Assembly (NCBI GenBank): GCA_963643225.1
Contig: CAVIIX010000004.1
Location: 62,001-126,000 of the forward strand
Origin: UBA1258 sp963643225
GTDB taxonomy: Bacteria > Bacillota > Clostridia > Lachnospirales > Lachnospiraceae
Reading direction: 5' to 3'
Length of the DNA: 64,000 bases
Part shown: in pieces, positions 1 through 8,269 of the stretch
Layout of the letters: each line of letters opens with the position of its first letter
Position numbering within the stretch: the first letter of the stretch is position 1
Notes under the pieces: model-generated
Told to the model about the DNA's origin: nothing
Databases searched by the model: none
What the model saw: the letters and a program-made list of their open reading frames with translations, nothing else
Program-made: the position numbers and the translations under genes

Positions 1-72
1 AGAATTAAAGAAGACCACGGAAATATGGATAAGGTACCGTTTTATTTGGTTTCCGTTATTGTATCTAAATAA
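1..72 (+). CDS. 3' end of an unidentified upstream gene (partial)
   Basis: The window opens in a reading frame of 23 codons ending in TAA, with C-terminal residues KVPFYLVSVIVSK. The next gene starts 20 bases later with its own AGAGG ribosome binding site, so the two may be co-transcribed. Too little is present to name the product. Given the following glycosidase and LacI regulator, a carbohydrate-related function is possible, but this is a guess. Confidence 0.45.
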   Translation, partial: RIKEDHGNMDKVPFYLVSVIVSK

Positions 73-92
73 AAATACGTATAGAGGTAAAT

Positions 93-2384
93 ATGTTTAA
101 TAAGGATTTTGTATGGGGCGTTGCCACAAGCTCCTTTCAGACTGAGGGCGCCTTAAAGGAAGGCGGAAGAGGAAGAAGCATCTGGGATTCATTTTGTGAG
201 ACTTCAGGTAAAATCTGGAATAACTGCTCTCCGGAGCCTTCCTGCGATTTCTACCATAAATATAAAGAAGACATAGCCTTAATGAAGGAAATGGGCATTA
301 AAGCCTACAGATTTTCTTTATCCTGGCCACGCATTCTCCCTGAGGGTATAGGCTTAGTCAACGAGGAGGGAGTTGCCTTTTACAATAACGTAATTAACGA
401 GCTTTTAGCTAACGGCATTGAACCCTATATCACCATGTATCATTGGGACTTTCCGGAGGCGCTTCAAAAGAAGGGCGGCTGGGTAAATCCTGAAGTAACA
501 GAATGGTTTGCTGAATATGCCCGCGTTGTATCTGAGCGTTTTTCTGACAGAGTAAAATATTTTATTACATTAAATGAGCCTCAGTGCTTTTCAGGTATTT
601 CGTTTTTATCAGGGGAACATGCGCCCGGCATTAAATTAGAGCCTAAGGATCAGTTTTTACAGGTTCATAATATGTTAAAAGCCCACGGAAGAGCGGTTCA
701 GGAATTAAGAAGGAATGCAAAACAGAAAATAAAAGTCGGCTTTGCACCCACATGCGGTATGCCTTATCCTGAAACGGATTCAGAGGCTGATATTGAGGCT
801 GCAAAAAAAATCATGTTTTCCTGTGCTCCTGATTTAAATAACTGGACCTGGACTGTTTCATGGTTTTCAGACCCTGTATTTTTAGGTAAATACCCTGAAG
901 ACGGTCTTAAGACCTTTAAGGAATATTTGCCCCAAATTACTAAAGAAGACATGAAGCTTATATCCGAGCCACTTGATTTTATGGGTGAAAACATTTATAA
1001 CGGATATGCCATTCGTGCAGGCAAGGACGGAAATCCTGAATACGTAGAACGTGCTTTAGGATACGCCATTACAGGTAATGACTGGCCCATGACCCCTGAA
1101 TGCTTTTACTGGGGACTTAAATTTTTGTATGAAAGGTACAAGCTTCCTATATATGTAACCGAAAACGGCACCTGCTGTCGTGACTGGGTGTCAATGGACG
1201 GTAAGGTACATGATCCTTTAAGAATTGATTTTCTTGCGCGGTATATTAAAGCCATGGAAAAGGCAATTTCGGAAGGGGTAGATATAAAAGGCTATTTTGA
1301 GTGGACGTTTACGGATAATTTTGAGTGGAATTTAGGCTACAGAGACAGATTCGGTCTTGTGTATGTAGACTTTACCACCGGACGCCGCATCAGAAAGGAT
1401 TCTTCTTATTTTTATGCAGACGTTATCCGTACAAATGGTGATTGCATTATGAAGGAAAAGGAACTTCTTTTCTTTAGCCCTGTATTCAAAACAATGATCT
1501 GGGGCGGCAACAAAATGAAGGACGTATTCAATTACGACATTCCTGCAGACAACACTGGAGAGTGTTGGGCAATAAGCGCACATCCTAACGGAGATTGTGT
1601 GGTATCTGAAGGAAATTATAAGGGGAAGACGTTATCCTGGCTTTGGAGTAACAAGCCTGAATTATTCGGACACATGGATAAGGACAGATTTCCTTTATTA
1701 TTAAAGGTAATAGATGCAAAGGAGGATTTATCAATTCAGGTACATCCTTCCGATGAATATGCAAAGCTACATGAAAACGGTTCTTTAGGCAAAACTGAAT
1801 GCTGGTACATTTTAGACTGTGAGCCGGGTTCTAAGCTTGTAATCGGTCACAAGGCAAAGACTAAAGAAGAATTATGTAAACTAATTGATGAGCATAAATT
1901 TAATGAGCTCATTACGGAAGTAGCTGTTAAAAAGGGAGATTTCGTACAGATAGACCCGGGTACCGTCCATGCCATCAAGGGCGGAGTAATGATTTTAGAG
2001 ACACAGCAGAATTCCGATATCACCTACAGAGTTTACGACTATGACAGACTTCAGAACGGAAAGCTTCGTGATTTACACGTAGAACAGTCAAAGGCAGTCA
2101 TAACAGTTCCGGCAAAAGAAGGCTCAATTTGGGAAACTAGTAGCAATATCGGGTTAGAAACTCTTGTGGATTGCAAGTATTATAAAGTCAATAAAATCAA
2201 TGTGGGAGGAAAGCTTCTTTATACAGAAGATGCGCCCTTTACAATGGTGTCCTGCATAGATGGACAGGGAACAGTTGACAATAAGGTAATTAAAAAGGGA
2301 GACCACTTTATAGTGCCTTTCGGTTATGGAGAGCTTGAATTTGACGGCGCCATGACACTGATTACCTCAATTCCAAGACAGTAG
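93..2384 (+). CDS. Fusion protein: GH1 beta-glycosidase + class I mannose-6-phosphate isomerase
   Basis: Residues 1 to about 447 form a complete glycoside hydrolase family 1 enzyme. The acid/base Glu162 is in TLNEP and the nucleophile Glu357 is in YVTENG. The DNFEW...YRDRFGLVYVD end is typical of GH1 beta-glucosidases rather than 6-phospho-beta-glycosidases. From Met453 to 763 follows a full-length type I phosphomannose isomerase (PVFKTMIWGG near its start, QVHPSDEYA metal-site region), which interconverts mannose 6-phosphate and fructose 6-phosphate. Only about five residues (NGDCI) join them, and there is no stop codon between. Both halves have the length of free-standing enzymes. The start has AGAGG 6-7 bases upstream. 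A LacI-type regulator follows 6 bases downstream. Whether translation also restarts at Met453 is unknown; no good ribosome site is seen there. The product is probably cytoplasmic and links release of a sugar from a beta-glycoside to mannose catabolism. Confidence 0.85.
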   Translation: MFNKDFVWGVATSSFQTEGALKEGGRGRSIWDSFCETSGKIWNNCSPEPSCDFYHKYKEDIALMKEMGIKAYRFSLSWPRILPEGIGLVNEEGVAFYNNVINELLANGIEPYITMYHWDFPEALQKKGGWVNPEVTEWFAEYARVVSERFSDRVKYFITLNEPQCFSGISFLSGEHAPGIKLEPKDQFLQVHNMLKAHGRAVQELRRNAKQKIKVGFAPTCGMPYPETDSEADIEAAKKIMFSCAPDLNNWTWTVSWFSDPVFLGKYPEDGLKTFKEYLPQITKEDMKLISEPLDFMGENIYNGYAIRAGKDGNPEYVERALGYAITGNDWPMTPECFYWGLKFLYERYKLPIYVTENGTCCRDWVSMDGKVHDPLRIDFLARYIKAMEKAISEGVDIKGYFEWTFTDNFEWNLGYRDRFGLVYVDFTTGRRIRKDSSYFYADVIRTNGDCIMKEKELLFFSPVFKTMIWGGNKMKDVFNYDIPADNTGECWAISAHPNGDCVVSEGNYKGKTLSWLWSNKPELFGHMDKDRFPLLLKVIDAKEDLSIQVHPSDEYAKLHENGSLGKTECWYILDCEPGSKLVIGHKAKTKEELCKLIDEHKFNELITEVAVKKGDFVQIDPGTVHAIKGGVMILETQQNSDITYRVYDYDRLQNGKLRDLHVEQSKAVITVPAKEGSIWETSSNIGLETLVDCKYYKVNKINVGGKLLYTEDAPFTMVSCIDGQGTVDNKVIKKGDHFIVPFGYGELEFDGAMTLITSIPRQ

Positions 2385-2390
2385 GTTAAG

Positions 2391-3386
2391 ATGAGTAAAG
2401 ATGTAACGATGCGAGACATCGCAGCAAGACTTAATTTAAGTGCGGTTTCTGTATCCAAGGCAATTTCAGGCAAGGAAGGCGTAAGCGCTTCGGTAAGAGA
2501 GCTGATTTTAAAAACTGCAGAAGAAATGGGGTATGAATACACCTCCCCCAATATGGTGAAGCGTGCATATTATAACATAGGCGTTATGGTATCTCAGACC
2601 TTTATTTCAGACTCTGCCTTTTATTCAAAGCTTTTTCAGAACCTGGCAATTGAATTCGGAAAGCTTGGACATTCCTGCACTCTTGAAATAATAAGCCACA
2701 GGGATGAAAAGGAAGGCAATTTACCCGGCAATGTGGCAGGAGAGAGAATGGACGGAGTTATAGTGCTTGGGCCTTTATCAGATGCCTGCATGAAGAAGGT
2801 ATTGCGCACCGAGACTCCCTGCGTATTTGTAGATAATTACACGCCTGAAGATAACATGGACTGCGTTGTAAGCGATAATGTGTACGGTTCACACATGCTG
2901 ACAAATTATCTTATTAATAAAGGTATTAAGAAGATTGCCTTTGTTGGTACGGTAAATGCCACAAATTCAATTATGGACCGATACTTAGGCTATTTAAAGA
3001 GCCTTATACAGAACGGCATTCAGATACGCCCAGATTATGTGCTGGCAGACAGAGACGCTGAAGGCTTGTTAAAGAAAATAGAGCTGCCTAAGGATATGCC
3101 GGAAGCCTTTGTATGTAACTGTGACGAGGTAGCGTACCATTTAGTAGAGCAATTAACGGAAAAAGGAATAAAGGTGCCTGAAGAGGTTTCCGTTGTGGGC
3201 TTTGATGATTACATCTTTGCGACCTTGTCAAATCCTAAGCTTACTACCTTTAAGGTAAACATGGAGGAGATGGCGAGAGTTTCTGTGGAGCTTATGGAAA
3301 GAAAGCTTGAGAACCCTCATTCCTACACAGGTCGTAAGGTCATAAGCGGTGAAATAGTAATAAGAGATTCGGTAAGGGATGCTTAG
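2391..3386 (+). CDS. LacI-family transcriptional regulator
   Basis: 331 aa, the usual length. Residues 5-24 are the LacI helix-turn-helix (MRDIAARLNLSAVSVSKAIS). A periplasmic-binding-protein-like ligand domain follows (GVIVLGPLSD, CVFVDNYTPE, VSVVGFDDY, TTFKVNMEEM). It lies 6 bases after the glycosidase-isomerase gene and probably responds to a sugar released or processed by that enzyme; the ligand cannot be read from the sequence. No clear palindromic operator is visible in the 20 bases before the upstream gene, so the regulated promoter probably lies before this window. Confidence 0.9.
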   Translation: MSKDVTMRDIAARLNLSAVSVSKAISGKEGVSASVRELILKTAEEMGYEYTSPNMVKRAYYNIGVMVSQTFISDSAFYSKLFQNLAIEFGKLGHSCTLEIISHRDEKEGNLPGNVAGERMDGVIVLGPLSDACMKKVLRTETPCVFVDNYTPEDNMDCVVSDNVYGSHMLTNYLINKGIKKIAFVGTVNATNSIMDRYLGYLKSLIQNGIQIRPDYVLADRDAEGLLKKIELPKDMPEAFVCNCDEVAYHLVEQLTEKGIKVPEEVSVVGFDDYIFATLSNPKLTTFKVNMEEMARVSVELMERKLENPHSYTGRKVISGEIVIRDSVRDA

Positions 3387-3411
3387 GTGTCCGTTTTTCC
3401 TTTGCGAGTCC

Positions 3412-3440
3412 TTGCACCACGGACATTACTATGCTATAAT
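3412..3440 (+). promoter_or_regulatory. ppdK promoter
   Basis: TTGCAC, a 17-base spacer and TATAAT, with an extended -10 TG (TGCTATAAT). Transcription would start near 3447, just before the leader hairpin at 3453-3480. Confidence 0.75.
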
Positions 3441-3452
3441 ATTTTATGTGCG

Positions 3453-3480
3453 AGCATCCTGTACACATGTGCAGGATGCT
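3453..3480 (+). promoter_or_regulatory. Hairpin in the ppdK 5' leader
   Basis: AGCATCCTG (3453-3461) pairs perfectly with CAGGATGCT (3472-3480) around a 10-base loop. It sits a few bases after the predicted transcription start and about 40 bases before the ppdK ATG. No T-run follows, so it is not an intrinsic terminator. It may stabilise the mRNA or be a regulatory leader. Confidence 0.5.
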
Positions 3481-3521
3481 TTACGTAACGCCAAATTTCA
3501 TTTAAGGGAGAAAAAGAAAAA

Positions 3522-6152
3522 ATGGCAAAATGGGTTTATTTATTTGAAGAGGGTAAAGCTGACATGCGTAACCTTCTGGGAGGAAAGGGCGCAAACCTTG
3601 CTGAAATGACCAACATTGGTCTTCCTGTTCCTCAGGGCTTTACAATTACTACAGAAGCCTGCACGCAGTATTATGAAGATGGTAGAGAAATTAACGATGA
3701 AATTCGTGCACAGATTGAAGAATATGTTTTAAAGCTTGAATCTATGACTGGTAAGAAGTTCGGTGATTTGGAGAATCCTCTTTTGGTATCTGTTCGTTCC
3801 GGCGCCAGAGCATCGATGCCCGGTATGATGGATACGATTTTAAATCTTGGTCTTAACGAGACAGTTGTAGAGGTTATCTCAAAGAAATCAGGCAATCCCC
3901 GCTGGGCCTGGGACTGCTACAGACGTTTCATTCAGATGTATTCAGACGTCGTAATGGAAGTCGGCAAGAAATATTTTGAAGAATTAATTGACGAAATGAA
4001 GGCAAAGAGAGGCGTGACACAGGACGTTGAGCTTACAGCCGATGACTTAAAGGAGCTTGCCTCACAGTTCAAGGCAGAATATAAGTCAAAGCTTGGCTCA
4101 GACTTCCCCACAGACCCTAAGGAACAGCTTTACGGCGCTATCAAAGCAGTATTTCGTTCTTGGGACAATCCTCGCGCTAGTGTATATAGAAGAGATAACG
4201 ATATTCCTTATTCCTGGGGTACAGCCGTTAATGTTCAGTCAATGGCATTTGGTAACATGGGTGATGACTGTGGTACAGGTGTTGCATTTACACGTGACCC
4301 TGCTACAGGTAACAAGGGCTTATTTGGTGAATTCTTAACCAACGCTCAGGGCGAGGACGTAGTAGCAGGTGTACGTACACCCATGAAGATTACCGAAATG
4401 GCTGAGAAATTCCCGGAAGCTTTTGAACAGTTTAAGAGTGTATGTAAGATTTTGGAAGCTCATTACCGCGACATGCAGGATATGGAATTCACCGTTGAAC
4501 ACGGTAAGCTCTATATGCTCCAGACCCGTAACGGTAAGAGAACCGCACAGGCAGCTTTAAAGATTGCCTGCGATTTGGTTGATGAAGGCATGAGAACAGA
4601 AGAAGAAGCAGTTGCGATGATCGATCCACGTAACCTTGACACACTTCTTCATCCTCAGTTTGACAATAAAGTTATCGCTGAAACAAAGCCCTTAGGAAGA
4701 GGCCTTGGTGCTTCTCCAGGTGCCGCCTGCGGTAAGGTTGTATTCTCGGCAGAAGACGCTGAAGAATGGAACGAAAGGGGCGAAAAGGTTGTACTTGTAC
4801 GTCTTGAGACCTCTCCGGAAGACATTACCGGTATGAAGGCAGCTCAGGGTATTTTAACCGTACGTGGCGGTATGACCTCTCACGCAGCAGTTGTAGCCCG
4901 TGGTATGGGTAAGTGCTGTGTATCCGGTTGCGGCGACATCATCATGGATGAAGCCAACAAGAAATTTACTCTTGCAGGCAAGACCTTTGAAGAAGGCTCC
5001 TATATTTCAATCGATGGTACAACAGGCTGTATCTATGAGGGCTTAATTCCTACAGTAGATGCTAAGATTGCCGGTGAATTTGGCCGTATCATGGGTTGGG
5101 CAGATAAATACAGAAAATTAAAGGTTCGTACAAACGCAGACACACCTGCAGACGCTAAAAAAGCCAGAGAACTCGGCGCTGAAGGTATCGGCCTCTGCCG
5201 TACAGAGCACATGTTCTTTGAAGCTGACAGAATCGCAGCTTTCCGTGAAATGATCTGTGCTGAAACCGTTGAACAAAGAGAAGCAGCTCTTGATAAGATT
5301 CTTCCTTATCAGCAGGGCGACTTTGAAAAATTATTTGATGCATTAGAGGGATGTCCTGTATGTATCAGATTCTTAGACCCTCCGCTTCATGAATTCGTAC
5401 CCACAGAAGAAGCAGACATTAAGCGTCTTGCAGAAACTCAGGGGAAGCCCGTTGAAGAAATTAAAGCCTTCATCGATGCACTTCACGAATTCAACCCTAT
5501 GATGGGCCACAGAGGATGTCGTCTAGCAGTTACATATCCTGAAATTGCAAAAATGCAGACAAAGGCGGTTATACGTGCCGCTTTACACACAAAGAAGATT
5601 CATCCTGACTGGAACGTTGAGCCTGAAATCATGATTCCATTGGTATCAACCGATTTGGAGCTTAAATTCGTTAAAAAGATAGTTGTAGAAACCGCTGATG
5701 CTGAAATTGCAGCCGTAGGTTCAAAGCTTAAATATCAGGTAGGTACCATGATTGAAATTCCTCGTGCAGCCTTAACAGCAGACATTATTGCCAAGGACGC
5801 AGATTTCTTCTGCTTTGGTACCAACGACTTAACCCAGATGTGCTTTGGCTTTTCACGTGATGACGCAGGAAAATTCTTATCAGCCTACTACGATAACAAG
5901 ATTCTTGAAAACGATCCCTTCGCTAAGCTTGACCGCTCCGGCGTAGGTAAGTTAATGCAGATGACAATCGAACTCGGCCGTCCTGTTAACCCTAATCTCC
6001 ACATCGGTATCTGCGGCGAACACGGCGGTGATCCTTCATCCGTTGAATTCTGCCACCAGATCGGCTTAGATTACGTAAGCTGTTCTCCTTTCAGAGTTCC
6101 GATCGCAAGATTGGCTGCAGCACAGGCTGCTATTAAATATCCGCAAAATTAA
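3522..6152 (+). CDS. ppdK: Pyruvate, phosphate dikinase
   Basis: 876 aa, the family length. It interconverts pyruvate + ATP + Pi and phosphoenolpyruvate + AMP + PPi in the cytosol. In many Clostridia it works with PPi-dependent glycolysis. The N-terminal nucleotide-binding domain is intact (GGKGANLAEM, SVRSGARASMPGMMDT). The central phosphohistidine is His454 in GGMTSHAAVVARG. The C-terminal PEP/pyruvate barrel carries GTMIEIPRA, FGTNDLTQM and GICGEHGG. A GGGAG site precedes the start, with a good promoter and a leader hairpin upstream. It is followed by a terminator and appears monocistronic. Confidence 0.97.
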   Translation: MAKWVYLFEEGKADMRNLLGGKGANLAEMTNIGLPVPQGFTITTEACTQYYEDGREINDEIRAQIEEYVLKLESMTGKKFGDLENPLLVSVRSGARASMPGMMDTILNLGLNETVVEVISKKSGNPRWAWDCYRRFIQMYSDVVMEVGKKYFEELIDEMKAKRGVTQDVELTADDLKELASQFKAEYKSKLGSDFPTDPKEQLYGAIKAVFRSWDNPRASVYRRDNDIPYSWGTAVNVQSMAFGNMGDDCGTGVAFTRDPATGNKGLFGEFLTNAQGEDVVAGVRTPMKITEMAEKFPEAFEQFKSVCKILEAHYRDMQDMEFTVEHGKLYMLQTRNGKRTAQAALKIACDLVDEGMRTEEEAVAMIDPRNLDTLLHPQFDNKVIAETKPLGRGLGASPGAACGKVVFSAEDAEEWNERGEKVVLVRLETSPEDITGMKAAQGILTVRGGMTSHAAVVARGMGKCCVSGCGDIIMDEANKKFTLAGKTFEEGSYISIDGTTGCIYEGLIPTVDAKIAGEFGRIMGWADKYRKLKVRTNADTPADAKKARELGAEGIGLCRTEHMFFEADRIAAFREMICAETVEQREAALDKILPYQQGDFEKLFDALEGCPVCIRFLDPPLHEFVPTEEADIKRLAETQGKPVEEIKAFIDALHEFNPMMGHRGCRLAVTYPEIAKMQTKAVIRAALHTKKIHPDWNVEPEIMIPLVSTDLELKFVKKIVVETADAEIAAVGSKLKYQVGTMIEIPRAALTADIIAKDADFFCFGTNDLTQMCFGFSRDDAGKFLSAYYDNKILENDPFAKLDRSGVGKLMQMTIELGRPVNPNLHIGICGEHGGDPSSVEFCHQIGLDYVSCSPFRVPIARLAAAQAAIKYPQN

Positions 6153-6249
6153 TCGAAAAATTAGGTAATATCAAGAGTTTGCGGCTTTAAAAACAGAAAA
6201 ATTTGTCTAAAAAACTCAGGGTTTTTAGACAAATAACAACTATGAAACT

Positions 6250-6286
6250 GGTATCTGTTCATTTTTTTGAATGGATACCCGTTTTT
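6250..6286 (+). terminator. Intrinsic terminator after ppdK
   Basis: GGTATCTGTTCA and TGAATGGATACC pair around a T-rich loop, then CGTTTTT. A second hairpin without a long T-run (TTTGTCTAAAAA with TTTTTAGACAAA) lies at about 6211-6237. Confidence 0.6.
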
Positions 6287-6388
6287 ATAAAAGCTCAAGA
6301 GCACCCACTGCCTTTAGGAGGTGGGTGCTCTTAAACGTTGTGCTGGTGTAAAAGCCAGGCACCTAGTAAGGCACGCAGTGATGTTTTT
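6286..6388 (+). repeat. Palindromic intergenic repeat family A, copy 1 (diverged)
   Basis: Begins ATAAAAGCTCAAGAG, contains the hairpin CACCCACTGCC/GGAGGTGGGTG, a second imperfect palindrome and AAGGCACGCAGTG. It lies between the ppdK terminator and the end of the convergent ABC gene. See the tandem copies at 35101-35380 for the consensus. Confidence 0.75.
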
Positions 6389-7196
6389 ATGTAAAATTGC
6401 CGGATTTCAGTGCCAAGGGAACAATAGAAGAAAACTTTTTGTTGTTTAGTTCAAAGGAGCAAATTTTCACATTTACACCAAAATATTTACTTAAATTTTC
6501 TTCAGTGATGACGTCGTTAGTGTTGCTGAAAATATATGGTAAATTTTTACCTATCATCAGAGAAACATCTCCAAGCCTTACTGCATGCTCAGGATAATGT
6601 GTGTTTATAATACAACTTAGGTGTTTTTCGCTGACTACTTTTTCTACTGTCTCAAGCACAAGAAGCTGATTTCTGAAATCAAGATGCGATTCGGGCTCAT
6701 CAAGAATAAGAAGCTCAGGCTCCGATACAAGAGCTCTGGCTATTGATACAAGCTGATATTCCCCGCCGCTTATTTGCGTACAGGGTCTGTTCCACTTATC
6801 AGCCATTCCCATCATATCAAGGGCTTGCATGGCGGCCTCTTTGTCCTTCTTCCCTGGTGTTGAATAAATTTTAAGATGAGAAGCACGGCCCATTAATACC
6901 ATATCAAGAAGTGAATAAGCAAATTTGCTTCCGCCTGCCTGAGGCACATAACCGATACGTTTCCAAAGCTCGGTTGAAGGAATTGATTTTATATTTTGGC
7001 CATCAATGCAGGTTGCACCTTCAGTCCAGTCTAAAAGCCCGGTTATACATTTTAGAAGAGTGGTTTTTCCGATTCCGTTTGGACCAAGAACTGTAAGAAC
7101 CTTGCCTTCTTCCAGGCAGAAATTCACATTTTCATGAACATAAACATCTTTTGTATAACCAAATTTCCCGTTTTTTACTTCTATTTTCATTTCCAT
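6387..7196 (-). CDS. Iron/siderophore-type ABC transporter ATP-binding protein (FecE/FepC-like)
   Basis: 269 aa. Walker A is GPNGIGKTT (residues 38-46), the signature is ISGGE (142-146) and Walker B is LLILDEPES (162-170). The order within the operon (FmdE-like, lipoprotein, permease, ATPase) and the FecCD-type partner identify an importer for a chelated metal, probably iron. The start overlaps the permease stop by 10 bases; an alternative start is Met3. The overlap implies translational coupling. The substrate (siderophore, haem or corrinoid) cannot be read from the ATPase. Confidence 0.92.
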   Translation of the reverse strand: MEMKIEVKNGKFGYTKDVYVHENVNFCLEEGKVLTVLGPNGIGKTTLLKCITGLLDWTEGATCIDGQNIKSIPSTELWKRIGYVPQAGGSKFAYSLLDMVLMGRASHLKIYSTPGKKDKEAAMQALDMMGMADKWNRPCTQISGGEYQLVSIARALVSEPELLILDEPESHLDFRNQLLVLETVEKVVSEKHLSCIINTHYPEHAVRLGDVSLMIGKNLPYIFSNTNDVITEENLSKYFGVNVKICSFELNNKKFSSIVPLALKSGNFT

Positions 7197-8221
7197 TCAC
7201 CCCCTGAACGTCTGAGGAGATACGCAAAGAAAGGAGCGCCGATAAGAGCAGTAAGAATCGAAAGAGGTATTTCTGCACTTGTAAGACTTCTTGCCAAATC
7301 ATCAATTAAAATGAGATAAGTACTTCCTATAGATATACATGCCGGAATAAGCTTTTTGTTATCCGGTCCTACAAGGCTTCTGCATATATGAGGAATCACA
7401 AGTCCAATCCATCCTATAATGCCGCATACAGAAACCGAAGCGGCAGTGATAACGGAACAACATAAAATCACAAGAATTCTTGAAAACTGAAGATTTATTC
7501 CTGTGGCTCTGGCTTCATCCTCATCTAAGGAAAGAATATTGATTCGCCATCTGCAAAAGAAAAGAATTGCAGAGCCTATAATAATTAATGGCGCGGAGGT
7601 TTTAATATCATTCATAGACGTATTGGCAAGGCTTCCCATTAACCAGTAGGTTATCTGAGGAAGCTTACTCAGGGGATCTGCAACGAACTTTATTCCGGAG
7701 ATGAGAGCTTCAAAAAAAGCTGATGTTATAGTTCCTGCAAGTACGAGGGTAAAGACTGTCGGACTGTTTTTTCCAAGCTTTCCGATAAAATACGTAATTG
7801 CAACTGCTGCAAGTCCCATGAGTACTGCTGATATCTGAGTTATAAACATGCTGTCCAATAAAAGTATTGCAAGTGCCGCACCAAAGCCTGCCCCTGAAGA
7901 AACTCCAAGGACCTGTGGGCTCACAAGAGGATTTGAAAACATTCCCTGAAGGGCAGCTCCTGATATTGAAAGCCCTGCGCCCACCAGCATACCAAGTAAA
8001 ATTCTTGGAAGTCTCATGGAAATTACGGCGGAATATTCAAAAGAGGAATAATTGCCGGAGCCCTCGCCACCAAAAAGCGATACGATTTCATCTTTTAAAA
8101 TTAATATGACTTTGATGGGGCTTACCTCAAATCTTCCACAACAGAAGGATAAAAGAAAAGCTGTTATCGGCACTGCTATAAACAAAATTATCTTTAAATT
8201 TATTTTTTCTTTTGCTTTCAA
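7187..8221 (-). CDS. FecCD-family ABC transporter permease
   Basis: 344 aa, about ten hydrophobic segments, typical of BtuC/FecCD permeases. Recognisable motifs are RLPRILLGMLVGAGLSISGA, NPLVSPQVLGVSSGAGFGAA and GIIGWIGLVIPHICR. It forms the membrane channel with the downstream ATPase and takes substrate from the lipoprotein encoded 48 bases upstream. Confidence 0.94.
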   Translation of the reverse strand: MKAKEKINLKIILFIAVPITAFLLSFCCGRFEVSPIKVILILKDEIVSLFGGEGSGNYSSFEYSAVISMRLPRILLGMLVGAGLSISGAALQGMFSNPLVSPQVLGVSSGAGFGAALAILLLDSMFITQISAVLMGLAAVAITYFIGKLGKNSPTVFTLVLAGTITSAFFEALISGIKFVADPLSKLPQITYWLMGSLANTSMNDIKTSAPLIIIGSAILFFCRWRINILSLDEDEARATGINLQFSRILVILCCSVITAASVSVCGIIGWIGLVIPHICRSLVGPDNKKLIPACISIGSTYLILIDDLARSLTSAEIPLSILTALIGAPFFAYLLRRSGGEWK

Positions 8222-8269
8222 GACTATATTTTTACCTCATATATCAAAACAAAAATCTTAACACGCACA

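Noticed and set aside
3379..3609. 76-codon frame across the ppdK promoter and start
   Set aside because: It covers the promoter, the leader hairpin and the start of ppdK in another frame and has no ribosome site.
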